This document shows, piece after piece, positions 25,101 through 36,649 of a DNA stretch of 64,000 bases. The notes under the pieces are model-generated. The model did no database searches and was not told where the DNA came from. It was given only the letters and a program-made list of their open reading frames with translations. The translations under genes were made by a program, and so were the position numbers. Origin of the DNA: Rattus norvegicus (taxonomy: Eukaryota > Chordata > Mammalia > Rodentia > Muridae); contig NC_086029.1 in NCBI RefSeq assembly GCF_036323735.1, positions 7,983,816 through 8,047,815 on the forward strand, in the 5' to 3' direction. The first letter of the stretch is position 1; each line of letters starts with the position of its first letter.

Positions 25101-27800
25101 ACAAGGTGAATTGGGTTAGTTCCCAATAGGCCGCAGTAGTAATAAGTGGACTGTTCGGGATATAGAAAAATTTTCACGAATGGAATCAAAATATCTAGGA
25201 GATTTCAGTGAGGTCACAATGGGACATGCTTGTATGAGTTTGCTTTTCGATACAGAGCAACATTTAAGGAACGGAATCTAGGTATCATGGTGAATTCAGT
25301 AGGTTACCAATAGGATTCACAGGTAATAAGCTTGTTATTCAAGATAGAGCAACGTTTTAATGAACTGAAACACTGTTTCTTTGTGAATTCAGTTAGTTCC
25401 CCGTAGCCTGCTCTTGTAATATGTGTACTTTCAAAGATTTATCAAAATTTGGTGAGCCGAATCTGAGTAACATGGTGAATTCGGGTAGTTCCCAGAGGTC
25501 GCAGTAGTAATAAGTGGACTGTTCGGGATATAGAAAATTTTTCACGAATGGAATCAAAATTTCGAGGCGAATTCTGTGAGTTCCCAATGGGAAATGCTCG
25601 TATGAGTTTGCTTTTCGATACAGAGCAACATATTAAAGAAAGGAATCTAAGTATCATGGTGAATTCAGTAGGGTCCCAATAGGATTCGCATGTAATAAGG
25701 TTGTTATGCAAGATAGAGCAAGTTTTAACGAACTGAAACACTGTTTCTTTGTGAACTCAGTTAGTTCCCAATAGCCTGCTCTTGTAATATGTGTACTTTT
25801 AAAGATTTATCAAAATTTGGTGAGCCGAATCTGAGTAACAAGGTGAATTGGGTTAGTTCCCAATAGGCCGCAGTAGTAATAAGTGGACTGTTCGGGATAT
25901 AGAAAAATTTTCACGAATGGAATCAAAATATCTAGGAGATTTCAGTGAGGTCACAATGGGACATGCTTGTATGAGTTTGCTTTTCGATACAGAGCAACAT
26001 ATTAAAGAACGGAATCTAAGTATCATGGTGAATTCAGTAGGGTCCCAATAGGAATCGCATGTAATAAGGTTGTTATGCAAGATAGAGCAAGTTTTAACGA
26101 ACTGAAACACTGTTTCTTTGTGAACTCAGTTAGTTCCCAATAGCCTGCTCTTGTAATATGTGTACTTTTAAAGATTTATCAAAATTTGGTGAGCCGAATC
26201 TGAGTAACAAGGTGAATTGGGTTAGTTCCCAATAGGCCGCAGTAGTAATAAGTGGACTGTTCGGGATATAGAAAAATTTTCACGAATGGAATCAAAATAT
26301 CTAGGAGATTTCAGTGAGGTCACAATGGGACATGCTTGTATGAGTTTGCTTTTCGATACAGAGCAACATTTAAGGAACGGAATCTAGGTATCATGGTGAA
26401 TTCAGTAGGTTACCAATAGGATTCACAGGTAATAAGCTTGTTATTCAAGATAGAGCAACGATTTAATGAACTGAAACACTGTTTCTTTGTGAATTCAGTT
26501 AGTTCCCAGTAGCCTGCTCTTGTAATATGTGTACTTTCAAAGATTTATCAAAATTTGGTGAGCCGAATCTGAGTAACATGGTGAATTCGGGTAGTTCCCA
26601 GAGGTCGCTGTAGTAATAAGTGGACTGTTCGGGATATAGAAAATTTTTCACGAATGGAATCAAAATTTCGAGGCGAATTCTGTGAGTTCCCAATGGGAAA
26701 TGCTCGTATGAGTTTGCTTTTCGATACAGAGCAACATATTAAAGAAAGGAATCTAAGTATCATGGTGAATTCAGTAGGGTCCCAATAGGATTCGCATGTA
26801 ATAAGGTTGTTATGCAAGATAGAGCAAGTTTTAACGAACTGAAACACTGTTTCTTTGTGAACTCAGTTAGTTCCCAATAGCCTGCTCTTGTAATATGTGT
26901 ACTTTTAAAGATTTATCAAAATTTGGTGAGCCGAATCTGAGTAACAAGGTGAATTGGGTTAGTTCCCAATAGGCCGCAGTAGTAATAAGTGGACTGTTCG
27001 GGATATAGAAAAATTTTCACGAATGGAATCAAAATATCTAGGAGATTTCAGTGAGGTCACAATGGGACATGCTTGTATGAGTTTGCTTTTCGATACAGAG
27101 CAACATATTAAAGAACGGAATCTAAGTATCATGGTGAATTCAGTAGGGTCCCAATAGGAATCGCATGTAATAAGGTTGTTATGCAAGATAGAGCAAGTTT
27201 TAACGAACTGAAACACTGTTTCTTTGTGAACTCAGTTAGTTCCCAATAGCCTGCTCATGTAATATGTGTACTTTTAAAGATTTATCAAAATTTGGTGAGC
27301 CGAATCTGAGTAACAAGGTGAATTGGGTTAGTTCCCAATAGGCCGCAGTAGTAATAAGTGGACTGTTCGGGATATAGAAAAATTTTCACGAATGGAATCA
27401 AAATATCTAGGAGATTTCAGTGAGGTCACAATGGGACATGCTTGTATGAGTTTGCTTTTCGATACAGAGCAACATTTAAGGAACGGAATCTAGGTATCAT
27501 GGTGAATTCAGTAGGTTACCAATAGGATTCACAGGTAATAAGCTTGTTATTCAAGATAGAGCAACGATTTAATGAACTGAAACACTGTTTCTTTGTGAAT
27601 TCAGTTAGTTCCCAGTAGCCTGCTCTTGTAATATGTGTACTTTCAAAGATTTATCAAAATTTGGTGAGCCGAATCTGAGTAACATGGTGAATTCGGGTAG
27701 TTCCCAGAGGTCGCTGTAGTAATAAGTGGACTGTTCGGGATATAGAAAATTTTTCACGAATGGAATCAAAATTTCTCGGCAAATTCTGTGAGTTCCCAAT
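25101..27800 (+). repeat. 3-unit higher-order repeat, 1106-bp step
   Basis: The variant AACAAGGTGAA (AACATGGTGAA elsewhere) occurs at about 25101, 25838, 26207, 26944 and 27313, so the 2-unit plus 1-unit spacing repeats every 1106 bp. The middle unit at about 25853-26110, recurring at 26959-27216, is a hybrid: its B box is class I (GATTTCAGTGAGGTCACAAT) but its B tail and C are class III (CATATTAAAG, AAGGTTGTTATGC). It marks the block and its exact recurrence supports a tandem duplication. Confidence 0.88.
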
Positions 27801-30250
27801 GGGAAATGCTTGTATGAGTTTGCTTTTCGATACAGAGCATCATATTAAAGAACAGAATCTAAGTATCATGGTGAATTCAGTAGGGTCCCAATAGGATTCG
27901 CATGTAATAAGGTTGTTATGCAAGATAGAGCAAGTTTTAACGAACTGAAACACTGTTTCTTTGTGAATTCAGTTAGTTCCCAATAGCCTGCTCTTGTAAT
28001 ATGTGTACACCCAAAGATTTATCAAAATTTGTTGAGCCGAATCTGAGTAACATGGTGAATTGGGTTAGTTCACAATAGGCCGCAGTAGTAATAAGTGGAC
28101 TGTTCGGGATATAGAAAAATTTTCACGAATGGAATCAAAATTTCTAGGCGAATTCAGTGAGTTCCCAAAGGGACATGCTTGTATGAGTTTGCTTTTCAAT
28201 ATAGAGCAACATTTTAAGGAACGGTATCTAGGTATCATGGTGAATTCAGTAGTTTACCAATAGGATTCACATGTAATAAGCTTGTTATTCAAGATAGAGC
28301 AACGATTTAATGAACTGAAACACTGTTTCTTTGTGAACTCAGTTAGTTCCCAGTAGCCTCCTCTTGTAATATGTGTACTTTCAAAGATTTATCAAAATTT
28401 GGTGAGCCGAATCTGAGTAACATGGTGAATTGGGGTAGTTCCCAGTGGTCGTTGTAGTAATAAGTGGACTGTTCGGGATATAGAAAATTTTTCAGGAATG
28501 GAATCAAAATTTCTAGGCGAATTCTGTGAGTTCCCAATGGGAAATGCTTGTGTGAGTTTGCTTTTCGATACAGAGCAACATATTAAAGAACGGAATCTAA
28601 GTATCATGGTGAATTCAGTAGAGTCCCAATAGGATTCGCATGTAATAAGGTTGTTATGCAAGATAGAGCAAGTTTTAACGAACTGAAACACTGTTTCTTT
28701 GTGAACTCAGTTAGTTCCCAATAGCCTGCTCTTGTAATATGTGTACTTTTAAAGATTTATCAAAATTTGGTGAGCCGAATCTGAGTAACATGGTGAATTG
28801 GGTTAGTTCCCAATAGGCCGCAGTAGTAATAAGTGGACTGTTCGGGATATAGAAAAATTTTCACGAATGGAATCAAAATATCTAGGAGATTTCAGTGAGG
28901 TCACAATGGGACATGCTTGTATGAGTTTGCTTTTCGATACAGAGCAACATTTAAGGAACGGAATCTAGGTATCATGGTGAATTCAGTAGGTTACCAATAG
29001 GATTCACAGGTAATAAGCTTGTTATTCAAGATAGAGCAACGTTTTAATGAACTGAAACACTGTTTCTTTGTGAATTCAGTTAGTTCCCCGTAGCCTGCTC
29101 TTGTAATATGTGTACTTTCAAAGATTTATCAAAATTTGGTGAGCCGAATCTGAGTAACATGGTGAATTCGGGTAGTTCCCAGAGGTCGCTGTAGTAATAA
29201 GTGGACTGTTCGGGATATAGAAAATTTTTCACGAATGGAATCAAAATTTCTAGGCGAATTCTGTGAGTTCCCAAACGGAAATGCTTGAATGAGTTTGCTT
29301 TTCGATACAGAGCAACATATTAAGGAACGGAATCTAAGTATCATGGTGAATTCAGTAAGGTCCCAATAGGATTCGCATGTAATAAGGTTGTTATGCAAGA
29401 TAGAGCAAGTTCTAACGAACTGAAACACTGTTTCTTTGTGAATTCAGTTAGTTCCCAAAAGCCTGCTCTTGTAATATGTGTACTTTTAAATATTTATCAA
29501 AATTTGGTGAGCCGAATCTGAGTAACATGGTGAATTGGGTTAGTTCACAATAGGCCGCAGTAGTAATAAGTGGACTGTTCGTGATATAGAAAAATTTTCA
29601 CGAATGGAATCAAAATTTCTAGGCGAATTCAGTGAGTTCCCAAAGGGACATGCTTGTATGAGTTTGCTTTTCAGTATAGAGCAACATTTTAAGGAACGGA
29701 ATCTAAGTATAATGGTGAATTCAGTAGGTTCCCAATAGGATTCACATGTAATAAGCTTGTTATTCAAGATAGAGCAACGATTTAATGAACTGAAACACTG
29801 TTTGTTTGTGAATTCAGTTAGTTCCCAGTAGCCTGCTCTTGTAATATGTGTACTTTCAAAGATTTCTCAAAATTTGGTGAGCCGAATCTGAGTAACATGG
29901 TGAATTCGGGTAGTTCCCAGAGGTCGCTGTAGTAATAAGAGAACTGTTCGGGATATAGAAAATTTTTCACGAATGGAATCAAAATTTCTCGGCAAATTCT
30001 GTGAGTTCCCAATGGGAAATGCTTGTATGAGTTTGCTTTTCGATACAGAGCAACATATTAAGGAACGGAATCTAAGTATCATGGTGAATTCAGTAGGGTC
30101 CCAATAGGATTCGCATGTAATAAGGTTGTTATGCAAGATAGAGCAAGTTTTAACGAACTGAAACACTGTTTCTTTGTGAAATCTGTTAGTTCCCAATAGC
30201 CTGCTCTTGTAATATGTGTACTTTCAAAGATTTATCAAAATTTGTTGAGC
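27800..30250 (+). repeat. Return to the ~737-bp dimer arrangement
   Basis: Class III units near 27787, 28522, 29260 and 30000 are again about two units apart, separated by class II or class I units. A few private changes are present, such as CCCAAACGGAAATG near 29272, a form that returns in the 38.9-43.3 kb and 45.4 kb units. Nothing other than satellite is seen. Confidence 0.83.
28005..28014 (+). repeat. Diagnostic variant GTACACCCAA, copy 4
   Basis: Same replacement, 3688 bp (ten units) from copy 3. It lies beyond the 3-unit blocks of 25.1-27.8 kb, so those blocks appear to have been inserted into, or expanded within, an older dimer/tetramer register. Confidence 0.9.
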
Positions 30251-32466
30251 CGAATCTGAGTAACATGGTGAATTGGGTTAGTTCACAATAGGCCGCAGTA
30301 GTAATAAGTGGACTGTTCGGGATATAGAAAAATTTTCACGAATGGAATCAAAATTTCTAGGTGAATTCAGTGAGTTCCCAAAGGGACATGCTTGTATGAG
30401 TTTGCTTTTCAATATAGAGCAACATTTTAAGGAACGGTATCTAGGTATCATGGTGAATTCAGTAGGTTACCAATAGGATTCACATGTAATAAGCTTGTTA
30501 TTCAAGATAGAGCAACGATTTAATGAACTGAAACACTGTTTCTTTGTGAACTCAGTTAGTTCCCAGTAGCCTCCTCTTGTAATATGTGTACTTTCAAAGA
30601 TTTATCAAAATTTGGTGAGCCGAATCTGAGTAACATGGTGAATTGGGGTAGTTCCCAGAGGTCGCTGTAGTAATAAGTGGACTGTTCGGGATATAGAAAA
30701 TTTTTCAGGAATGGAATCAAAATTTCTAGGCGAATTCTGTGAGTTCCCAATGGGAAATGCTTGTATGAGTTTGCTTTTCGATACAGAGCAACATATTAAA
30801 GAACGGAATCTAAGTATCATGGTGAATTCAGTAGGGTCCCAATAGGATTCGCATGTAATAAGGTTGTTATGCAAGATAGAGCAAGTTTTAACGAACTGAA
30901 ACACTGTTTCTTTGTGAACTCAGTTAGTTCACAATAGCCTGCTCTTGTAATATGTGTACTTTTAAAGATTTATCAAAATTTGGTGAGCCGAATCTGAGTA
31001 ACATGGTGAATTGGGTTAGTTCCCAATAGGCCGCAGTAGTAATAAGTGGACTGTTCGGGATATAGAAAAATTTTCACGAATGGAATCAAAATTTCTAGGC
31101 GAATTCAGTGAGTTCCCAAAGGGACATGCTTGTATGAGTTTGCTTTTCAATATAGAGCAACATTTTAAGGAACGGTATCTAGGTATCATGGTGATCAGTA
31201 GGTTACCAATAGGATTCACATGTAATAAGCTTGTTATTCAAGATAGAGCAACGATTTAATGAACTGAAACACTGTTTCTTTGTGAATTCAGTTAGTTCCC
31301 AGTAGCATGCTCTTGTAATATGTGTACTTTCAAAGATTTATCAAAATTTGGTGAGCCGAATCTGAGTAACATGGTGAATTGGGTTAGTTCACAATAGGCC
31401 GCAGTAGTAATAAGTGGACTGTTCGGGATATAGAAAAATTTTCACGAATGGAATCAAAATTTCTAGGTGAATTCAGTGAGTTCCCAAAGGGACATGCTTG
31501 TATGAGTTTGCTTTTCAATATAGAGCAACATTTTAAGGAACGGTATCTAGGTATCATGGTGAATTCAGTAGGTTACCAATAGGATTCACATGTAATAAGC
31601 TTGTTATTCAAGATAGAGCAACGATTTAATGAACTGAAACACTGTTTCTTTGTGAACTCAGTTAGTTCCCAGTAGCCTCCTCTTGTAATATGTGTACTTT
31701 CAAAGATTTATCAAAATTTGGTGAGCCGAATCTGAGTAACATGGTGAATTGGGGTAGTTCCCAGAGGTCGCTGTAGTAATAAGTGGACTGTTCGGGATAT
31801 AGAAAATTTTTCAGGAATGGAATCAAAATTTCTAGGCGAATTCTGTGAGTTCCCAATGGGAAATGCTTGTATGAGTTTGCTTTTCGATACAGAGCAACAT
31901 ATTAAAGAACGGAATCTAAGTATCATGGTGAATTCAGTAGGGTCCCAATAGGATTCGCATGTAATAAGGTTGTTATGCAAGATAGAGCAAGTTTTAACGA
32001 ACTGAAACACTGTTTCTTTGTGAACTCAGTTAGTTCCCAATAGCCTGCTCTTGTAATATGTGTACTTTTAAAGATTTATCAAAATTTGGTGAGCCGAATC
32101 TGAGTAACATGGTGAATTGGGTTAGTTCCCAATAGGCCGCAGTAGTAATAAGTGGACTGTTCGGGATATAGAAAAATTTTCACGAATGGAATCAAAATTT
32201 CTAGGCGAATTCAGTGAGTTCCCAAAGGGACATGCTTGTATGAGTTTGCTTTTCAATATAGAGCAACATTTTAAGGAACGGTATCTAGGTATCATGGTGA
32301 TCAGTAGGTTACCAATAGGATTCACATGTAATAAGCTTGTTATTCAAGATAGAGCAACGATTTAATGAACTGAAACACTGTTTCTTTGTGAATTCAGTTA
32401 GTTCCCAGTAGCCTGCTCTTGTAATATGTGTACTTTCAAAGATTTATCAAAATTTGGTGAGCCGAA
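30250..32466 (+). repeat. 3-unit tandem duplication, 1106-bp step, two copies
   Basis: Copy 1 is about 30250-31355 and copy 2 about 31356-32465. Shared private variants include CTAGGTGAATTCAG near 30358 and 31464, and a 2-bp deletion that turns GTGAATTCAG into GTGATCAG at 31191 and 32297, removing an EcoRI site and creating TGATCA. The register is lost near 32480, where copy 1 has GGGTTAGTTCACAAT and the continuation has GGGGTAGTTCCCAGAGG. Confidence 0.9.
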
Positions 32467-34980
32467 TCTGAGGAACATGGTGAATTGGGGTAGTTCCCAG
32501 AGGTCGCTGTAGTAATAAGTGGACTGTTCGGGATATAGAAAATTTTTCACGAATGGAATCAAAATTTCTAGGCGAATTCTGTGAGTTCCCAATGGGACAT
32601 GCTTATATGTGTTTGCTTTTCAATATAGAGCAACATTTTAAGGAACGGTATCTAGGTATCATGGTGAATTCAGTAGGTTACCAATAGGATTCGCATGTAA
32701 TAAGCTTGTTATTCAAGATAGAGCAATGTTTTAACTAACTGAAACACTGTTTCTTTGTGAAATCAGTTAGTTCCCAGTAGCCTGCTCTTGTAATATGTGT
32801 ACTTTTAAACATTTATCAAAATTTGGTGAGCCGAATCTGAGTAACATGGTGAATTCGGTTAGTTCCCAATAGGCCGCAGTAGTAATAAGTGGACTGTTCG
32901 GGATATAGAAAAATTTTCACGAATGGAATCAAAATATCTAGGAGATTTCAGTGAGGTCACAATGGGACATGCTTGTATGAGTTTGCTTTTCGATACAGAG
33001 CAACATTTTAAGGAACGGAATCTAGGTATCTTGGTGAATTCAGTAGGTTACCAATAGGATTCACAGGTAATAAGCTTGTTATTCAAGATAGAGCAACGTT
33101 TTAATGAACTGAAACACTGTTTCTTTGTGAATTCAGTTAGTTCCCCGTAGCCTGCTCTTGTAATATGTGTACTTTCAAAGATTTATCAAAATTTGGTGAG
33201 ACGAATCTGAGTAACATGGTGAATTCGGGTAGTTCCCAGAGGTCGCAGTAGTAATAAGTGGACTGTTCGGGATATAGAAAATTTTTCACGAATGGAATCA
33301 AAATTTCTAGGCGAATTCTGTGAGTTCCCAAACGGAAATCCTTGGATGAGTTTGCTTTTCGATACAGAGCAACATATTAAGGAACGGAATCTAAGTATCA
33401 TGGTGAATTCAGTAGGTTCCCAATAGGATTCGCATGTAATAAGCTTGTTATTCAATATAGAGCAACGTTTTAACTAACTGAAACACTGTTTCTTTGTGAA
33501 ATCAGTTAGTTCCCAGTAGCCTGCTCCTGTAATATGTGTACTTTTCAAGATTTATCAAAATTTGTTGAGCCGAATCTGAGTAACATGGTGAATTGGGTTA
33601 GTTCAAAATAGGCCGCAGTAGTAATAAGTGGACTGTTCGGGATATAGAAAAATTTTCACGAATGGAATCAAAATTTCTAGGCGAATTCAGTGAGTTCCCA
33701 AAGGGACATGCTTGTATGAGTTTGCTTTTCAATATAGAGCAACATTTTAAGGAATGGTATCTAGGTATCATCGTGAATTCAGTAGGTTACCAATAGGATT
33801 CACATGTAATAAGCTTGTTGTTCAAGATAGAGCAACGATTTAATGAACTGAAACACTGTTTCTTTGTGAATTGAGTTAGTTCCCAGTAGCCTGCTCTTAT
33901 AATATGTGTACTTTCAAAGATTTATCAAAATTTGGTGAGCCGAATCTGAGTAACATGGTGAATTCGGGTAGTTCCCAGAGGTCGCTGTAGTAATAAGTGG
34001 ACTGTTCGGGATATAGAAAATTTTTCAGGAATGAAATCAAAATTTCTAGGCGAATTCTGTGAGTTCCCAATGGGAAATGCTTGTATGAGTTTGCTTTTCG
34101 ATACAGAGCAACATATTAAGGAACGGAATCTAAGTATCATGGTGAATTCAGTAGGGTCCCAATAGGATTCGCATGTAATAAGGTTGTTATGCAAGATAGA
34201 GCAAGTTTTAACTAACTGAAACACTGTTTCTTTGTGAAATCAGTTAGTTCCCAATAGCCTGCTCTTGTAATATGTGTACTTTTAAAGATTTATGAAAATT
34301 TGGTGAGCCGCATCTGAGTAACATGGTGAATTGGGTTAGTTCACAATAGGCCGCAGTAGTAATAAGTGGACTGTTCGGGATATAGAAAAATTTTCACGAA
34401 TGGAATCAAAATATCTAGGAGATTTCAGTGAGGTCACAATGGGACATGCTTGTATGAGTTTGCTTTTCGATACAGAGCAACATTTTAAGGAACGGAATCT
34501 AGGTATCATGGTGAATTCAGTAGGTTACCAATAGGATTCGCATGTAATAAGCTTGTTATTCAAGATAGAGCAACGTTTTAACGAACTGAAAACTGTTTCT
34601 TTGTGAATTCAGTTAGTTCCCAGTAGCCTGCTCTTGTAATATGTGTACTTTTAAATATCTATCAAAATTAGGGGAGCCGAATCTGAGTAACATGGTGAAT
34701 TCGGTTAGTTCCCAATGGGCCACAGTAGTAATAAGTGGAATCTTCGGGATATAGAAAAATTTTCACGATTAGAATCAAAATTTCTAGGCGAATTCAGTGA
34801 GTTCCCAATGGGACATGCTTGTATGAGTTAGGTTTTCTATATAGAGCAACATTATAAGGAACGGAATCTAAGTATCATGGTGAATTCAGTATGTTCCCAA
34901 AAGGATTCGCATGTATTAAGCTTGTTATTCAAGATAGAGCAAGTTTTTACGAACTGAAACACTGTTTCTTTGTGAATTCA
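32466..34980 (+). repeat. Mixed 369-bp units, classes I, II and III, no clear block
   Basis: Units follow one another without a detected copied block. The first class III unit here switches to a class II-like tail at about 32600. From about 34650 the units change to the form with ATTAGGGGAGCC and AATGGGCCACAG, which dominates 34.6-44.3 kb and is also present near 1870, 4820 and 7770, showing long-range sharing of unit types. Confidence 0.8.
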
Positions 34981-35084
34981 ATTAGTTCCCAGTAGCCTGC
35001 TCTTGTAATATGTGTACTTTCAAAGATTTATCAAATTTGGTGAGCCGAATCAGAGTAACGTGGTGAATTCGGGTAGTTCCCAGA

Positions 35085-35317
35085 GGTTGCAGTAGTAATA
35101 AGTGGACTGTTCGGGATATAGAAAATTTTTCACGAATGGAATCAAAATTTCTAGGCGAATTCTGTGAGTTCCCAATGGGAAATGCTTGTATGAGTTTGCT
35201 TTTCGATACGGAGCAACATTTTAAGGAACGGAATCTAAGTATCATGGTGAATTCAGTAGGGTCCCAATAGGATTCAAATGTAATAAGGTTGTTATGCAAG
35301 ATAGAACAAGTTTTACC
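35085..35317 (+). repeat. Truncated ~227-bp unit (C fused to A), copy 1
   Basis: At 35311 the C subrepeat, which normally reads TTTTAACGAACTG, jumps directly into the middle of A as TTTTACCGCAGTAG. The end of C, all of D and the first part of A are missing, about 142 bp. The same junction recurs at 36643 and, with one base changed, at 39084. An identical breakpoint in three places is best explained by one deletion that was later copied. The deletion removes stop codons and so creates longer chance reading frames on the minus strand. Confidence 0.9.
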
Positions 35318-36416
35318 GCAGTAGTAATAAGTGGTCTGTTCGGGATATAAAACATTTTCACGAATATAATCAAAATTTCTAGGGGAATTCAGTGAGTTCC
35401 CAAAGGGACATGCTTGTATGAGTTTGCTTTTCAATATAGAGCAACATTTTAAGGAACGGAATCTAAGTATAATGGTGAATTGAGTAGGTTCCCAATAGGA
35501 TTCGCATGTAATAAGCTTGTTATTCAAGATAGAGCAACGTTTCAACGAACTGAAACACTGTTTCTTTGTGAATTCAGTTAGTTCCCATAGCCTGCTCTTG
35601 TAATATGTGTACTTTTAAATATTTATCAAAATTAGGGGAGCCGAATCTGAGTAACATGGTGAATTCGGTTAGTTCCCATGGGCCACAGTAGTAATAAGTG
35701 GTCTGTTCGGGATATAGAAAGATTTTCACGAATGGAATCAAAATTTCTAGGCGAATTCAGTAAGTTCCCAATGGGAAATGCTTGTATGAGTTTGCTTTTC
35801 GATACAGAGCAACATTTTAAGGAACGGAATCAAAGTATCATGTTGAATTCAGTATGTTCCCAATATGATTCGCATGTAATAAAGTTGTTATGCAAGATAG
35901 AGCAAGTTTTAACGAACTGAAACACTGTTTCTTTGTGAAATCAGTTAGTTCCCAATAGCCTGCTCTTGTAATATGTCTACTTTTAAAGATTTATCAAAAT
36001 TTGTTGAGCCGAATCTGAGTAACATGGTGAATTCGGTTAGTTCACAATAGGCCGCAGTAGTAATAAGTGGACTGTTCGGGATATAGAAAAATTTTCACGA
36101 ATGTAATCAAATATCTAGGCGAATTCAGTGAGTTCCCAAAGGGACATGCTTGTATGAGTTTGCTTTTCAATATAGAGCAACATTTTAAGGAACGGAATCT
36201 AGGTATCATGGTGAATTTAGTAGGTTACCAATAGGATTCACATGTAATAAGCTTGTTATTCTAGATAGAGCAACGATTTAATGAACTGAAACACTGTTTC
36301 CTTGTGATTTCAGTTAGTTCCCAGTAGCCTGCTCTTGTAATATGTGTACTTTCAAAGGTTATCAAAATTTGGTGAGCCGAATCTGAGTAACATGTTGAAT
36401 TCGGGTAGTTCCCAGA

Positions 36417-36649
36417 GGTCGCTGTAGTAATAAGTGGACTGTTCGGGATATAGAAAATTTTTCATGAATGGAATCAAAATTTCTAGGCGAATTCTGTGAG
36501 TTCCCAATGGGAAATGCTTGTATGAGTTTGCTTTTTGATACAGAGCAACATATTAAGGAACGGAATCTAAGTATCATGGTGAATTCAGTAGGGTCCCAAT
36601 AGGATTCAAATGTAATAAGGTTGTTATGCAAGATAGAACAAGTTTTACC
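36417..36649 (+). repeat. Truncated ~227-bp unit, copy 2
   Basis: The C-to-A fusion TTTTACCGCAG lies at 36643, 1332 bp after the first copy. That step equals three full units plus one truncated unit, so the truncated unit sits inside the copied block. Both copies also share GGATTCAAATG in C and GATAGAACAAG just before the junction. Confidence 0.9.

Noticed and set aside
34982..35545. Minus-strand open frame of 187 codons as a real gene
   Set aside because: It is satellite sequence with a deletion that joins two frames. Equivalent frames in other copies are cut by stops and shifts, no known domain is recognisable, and the protein-level repetition only mirrors the DNA repeat.
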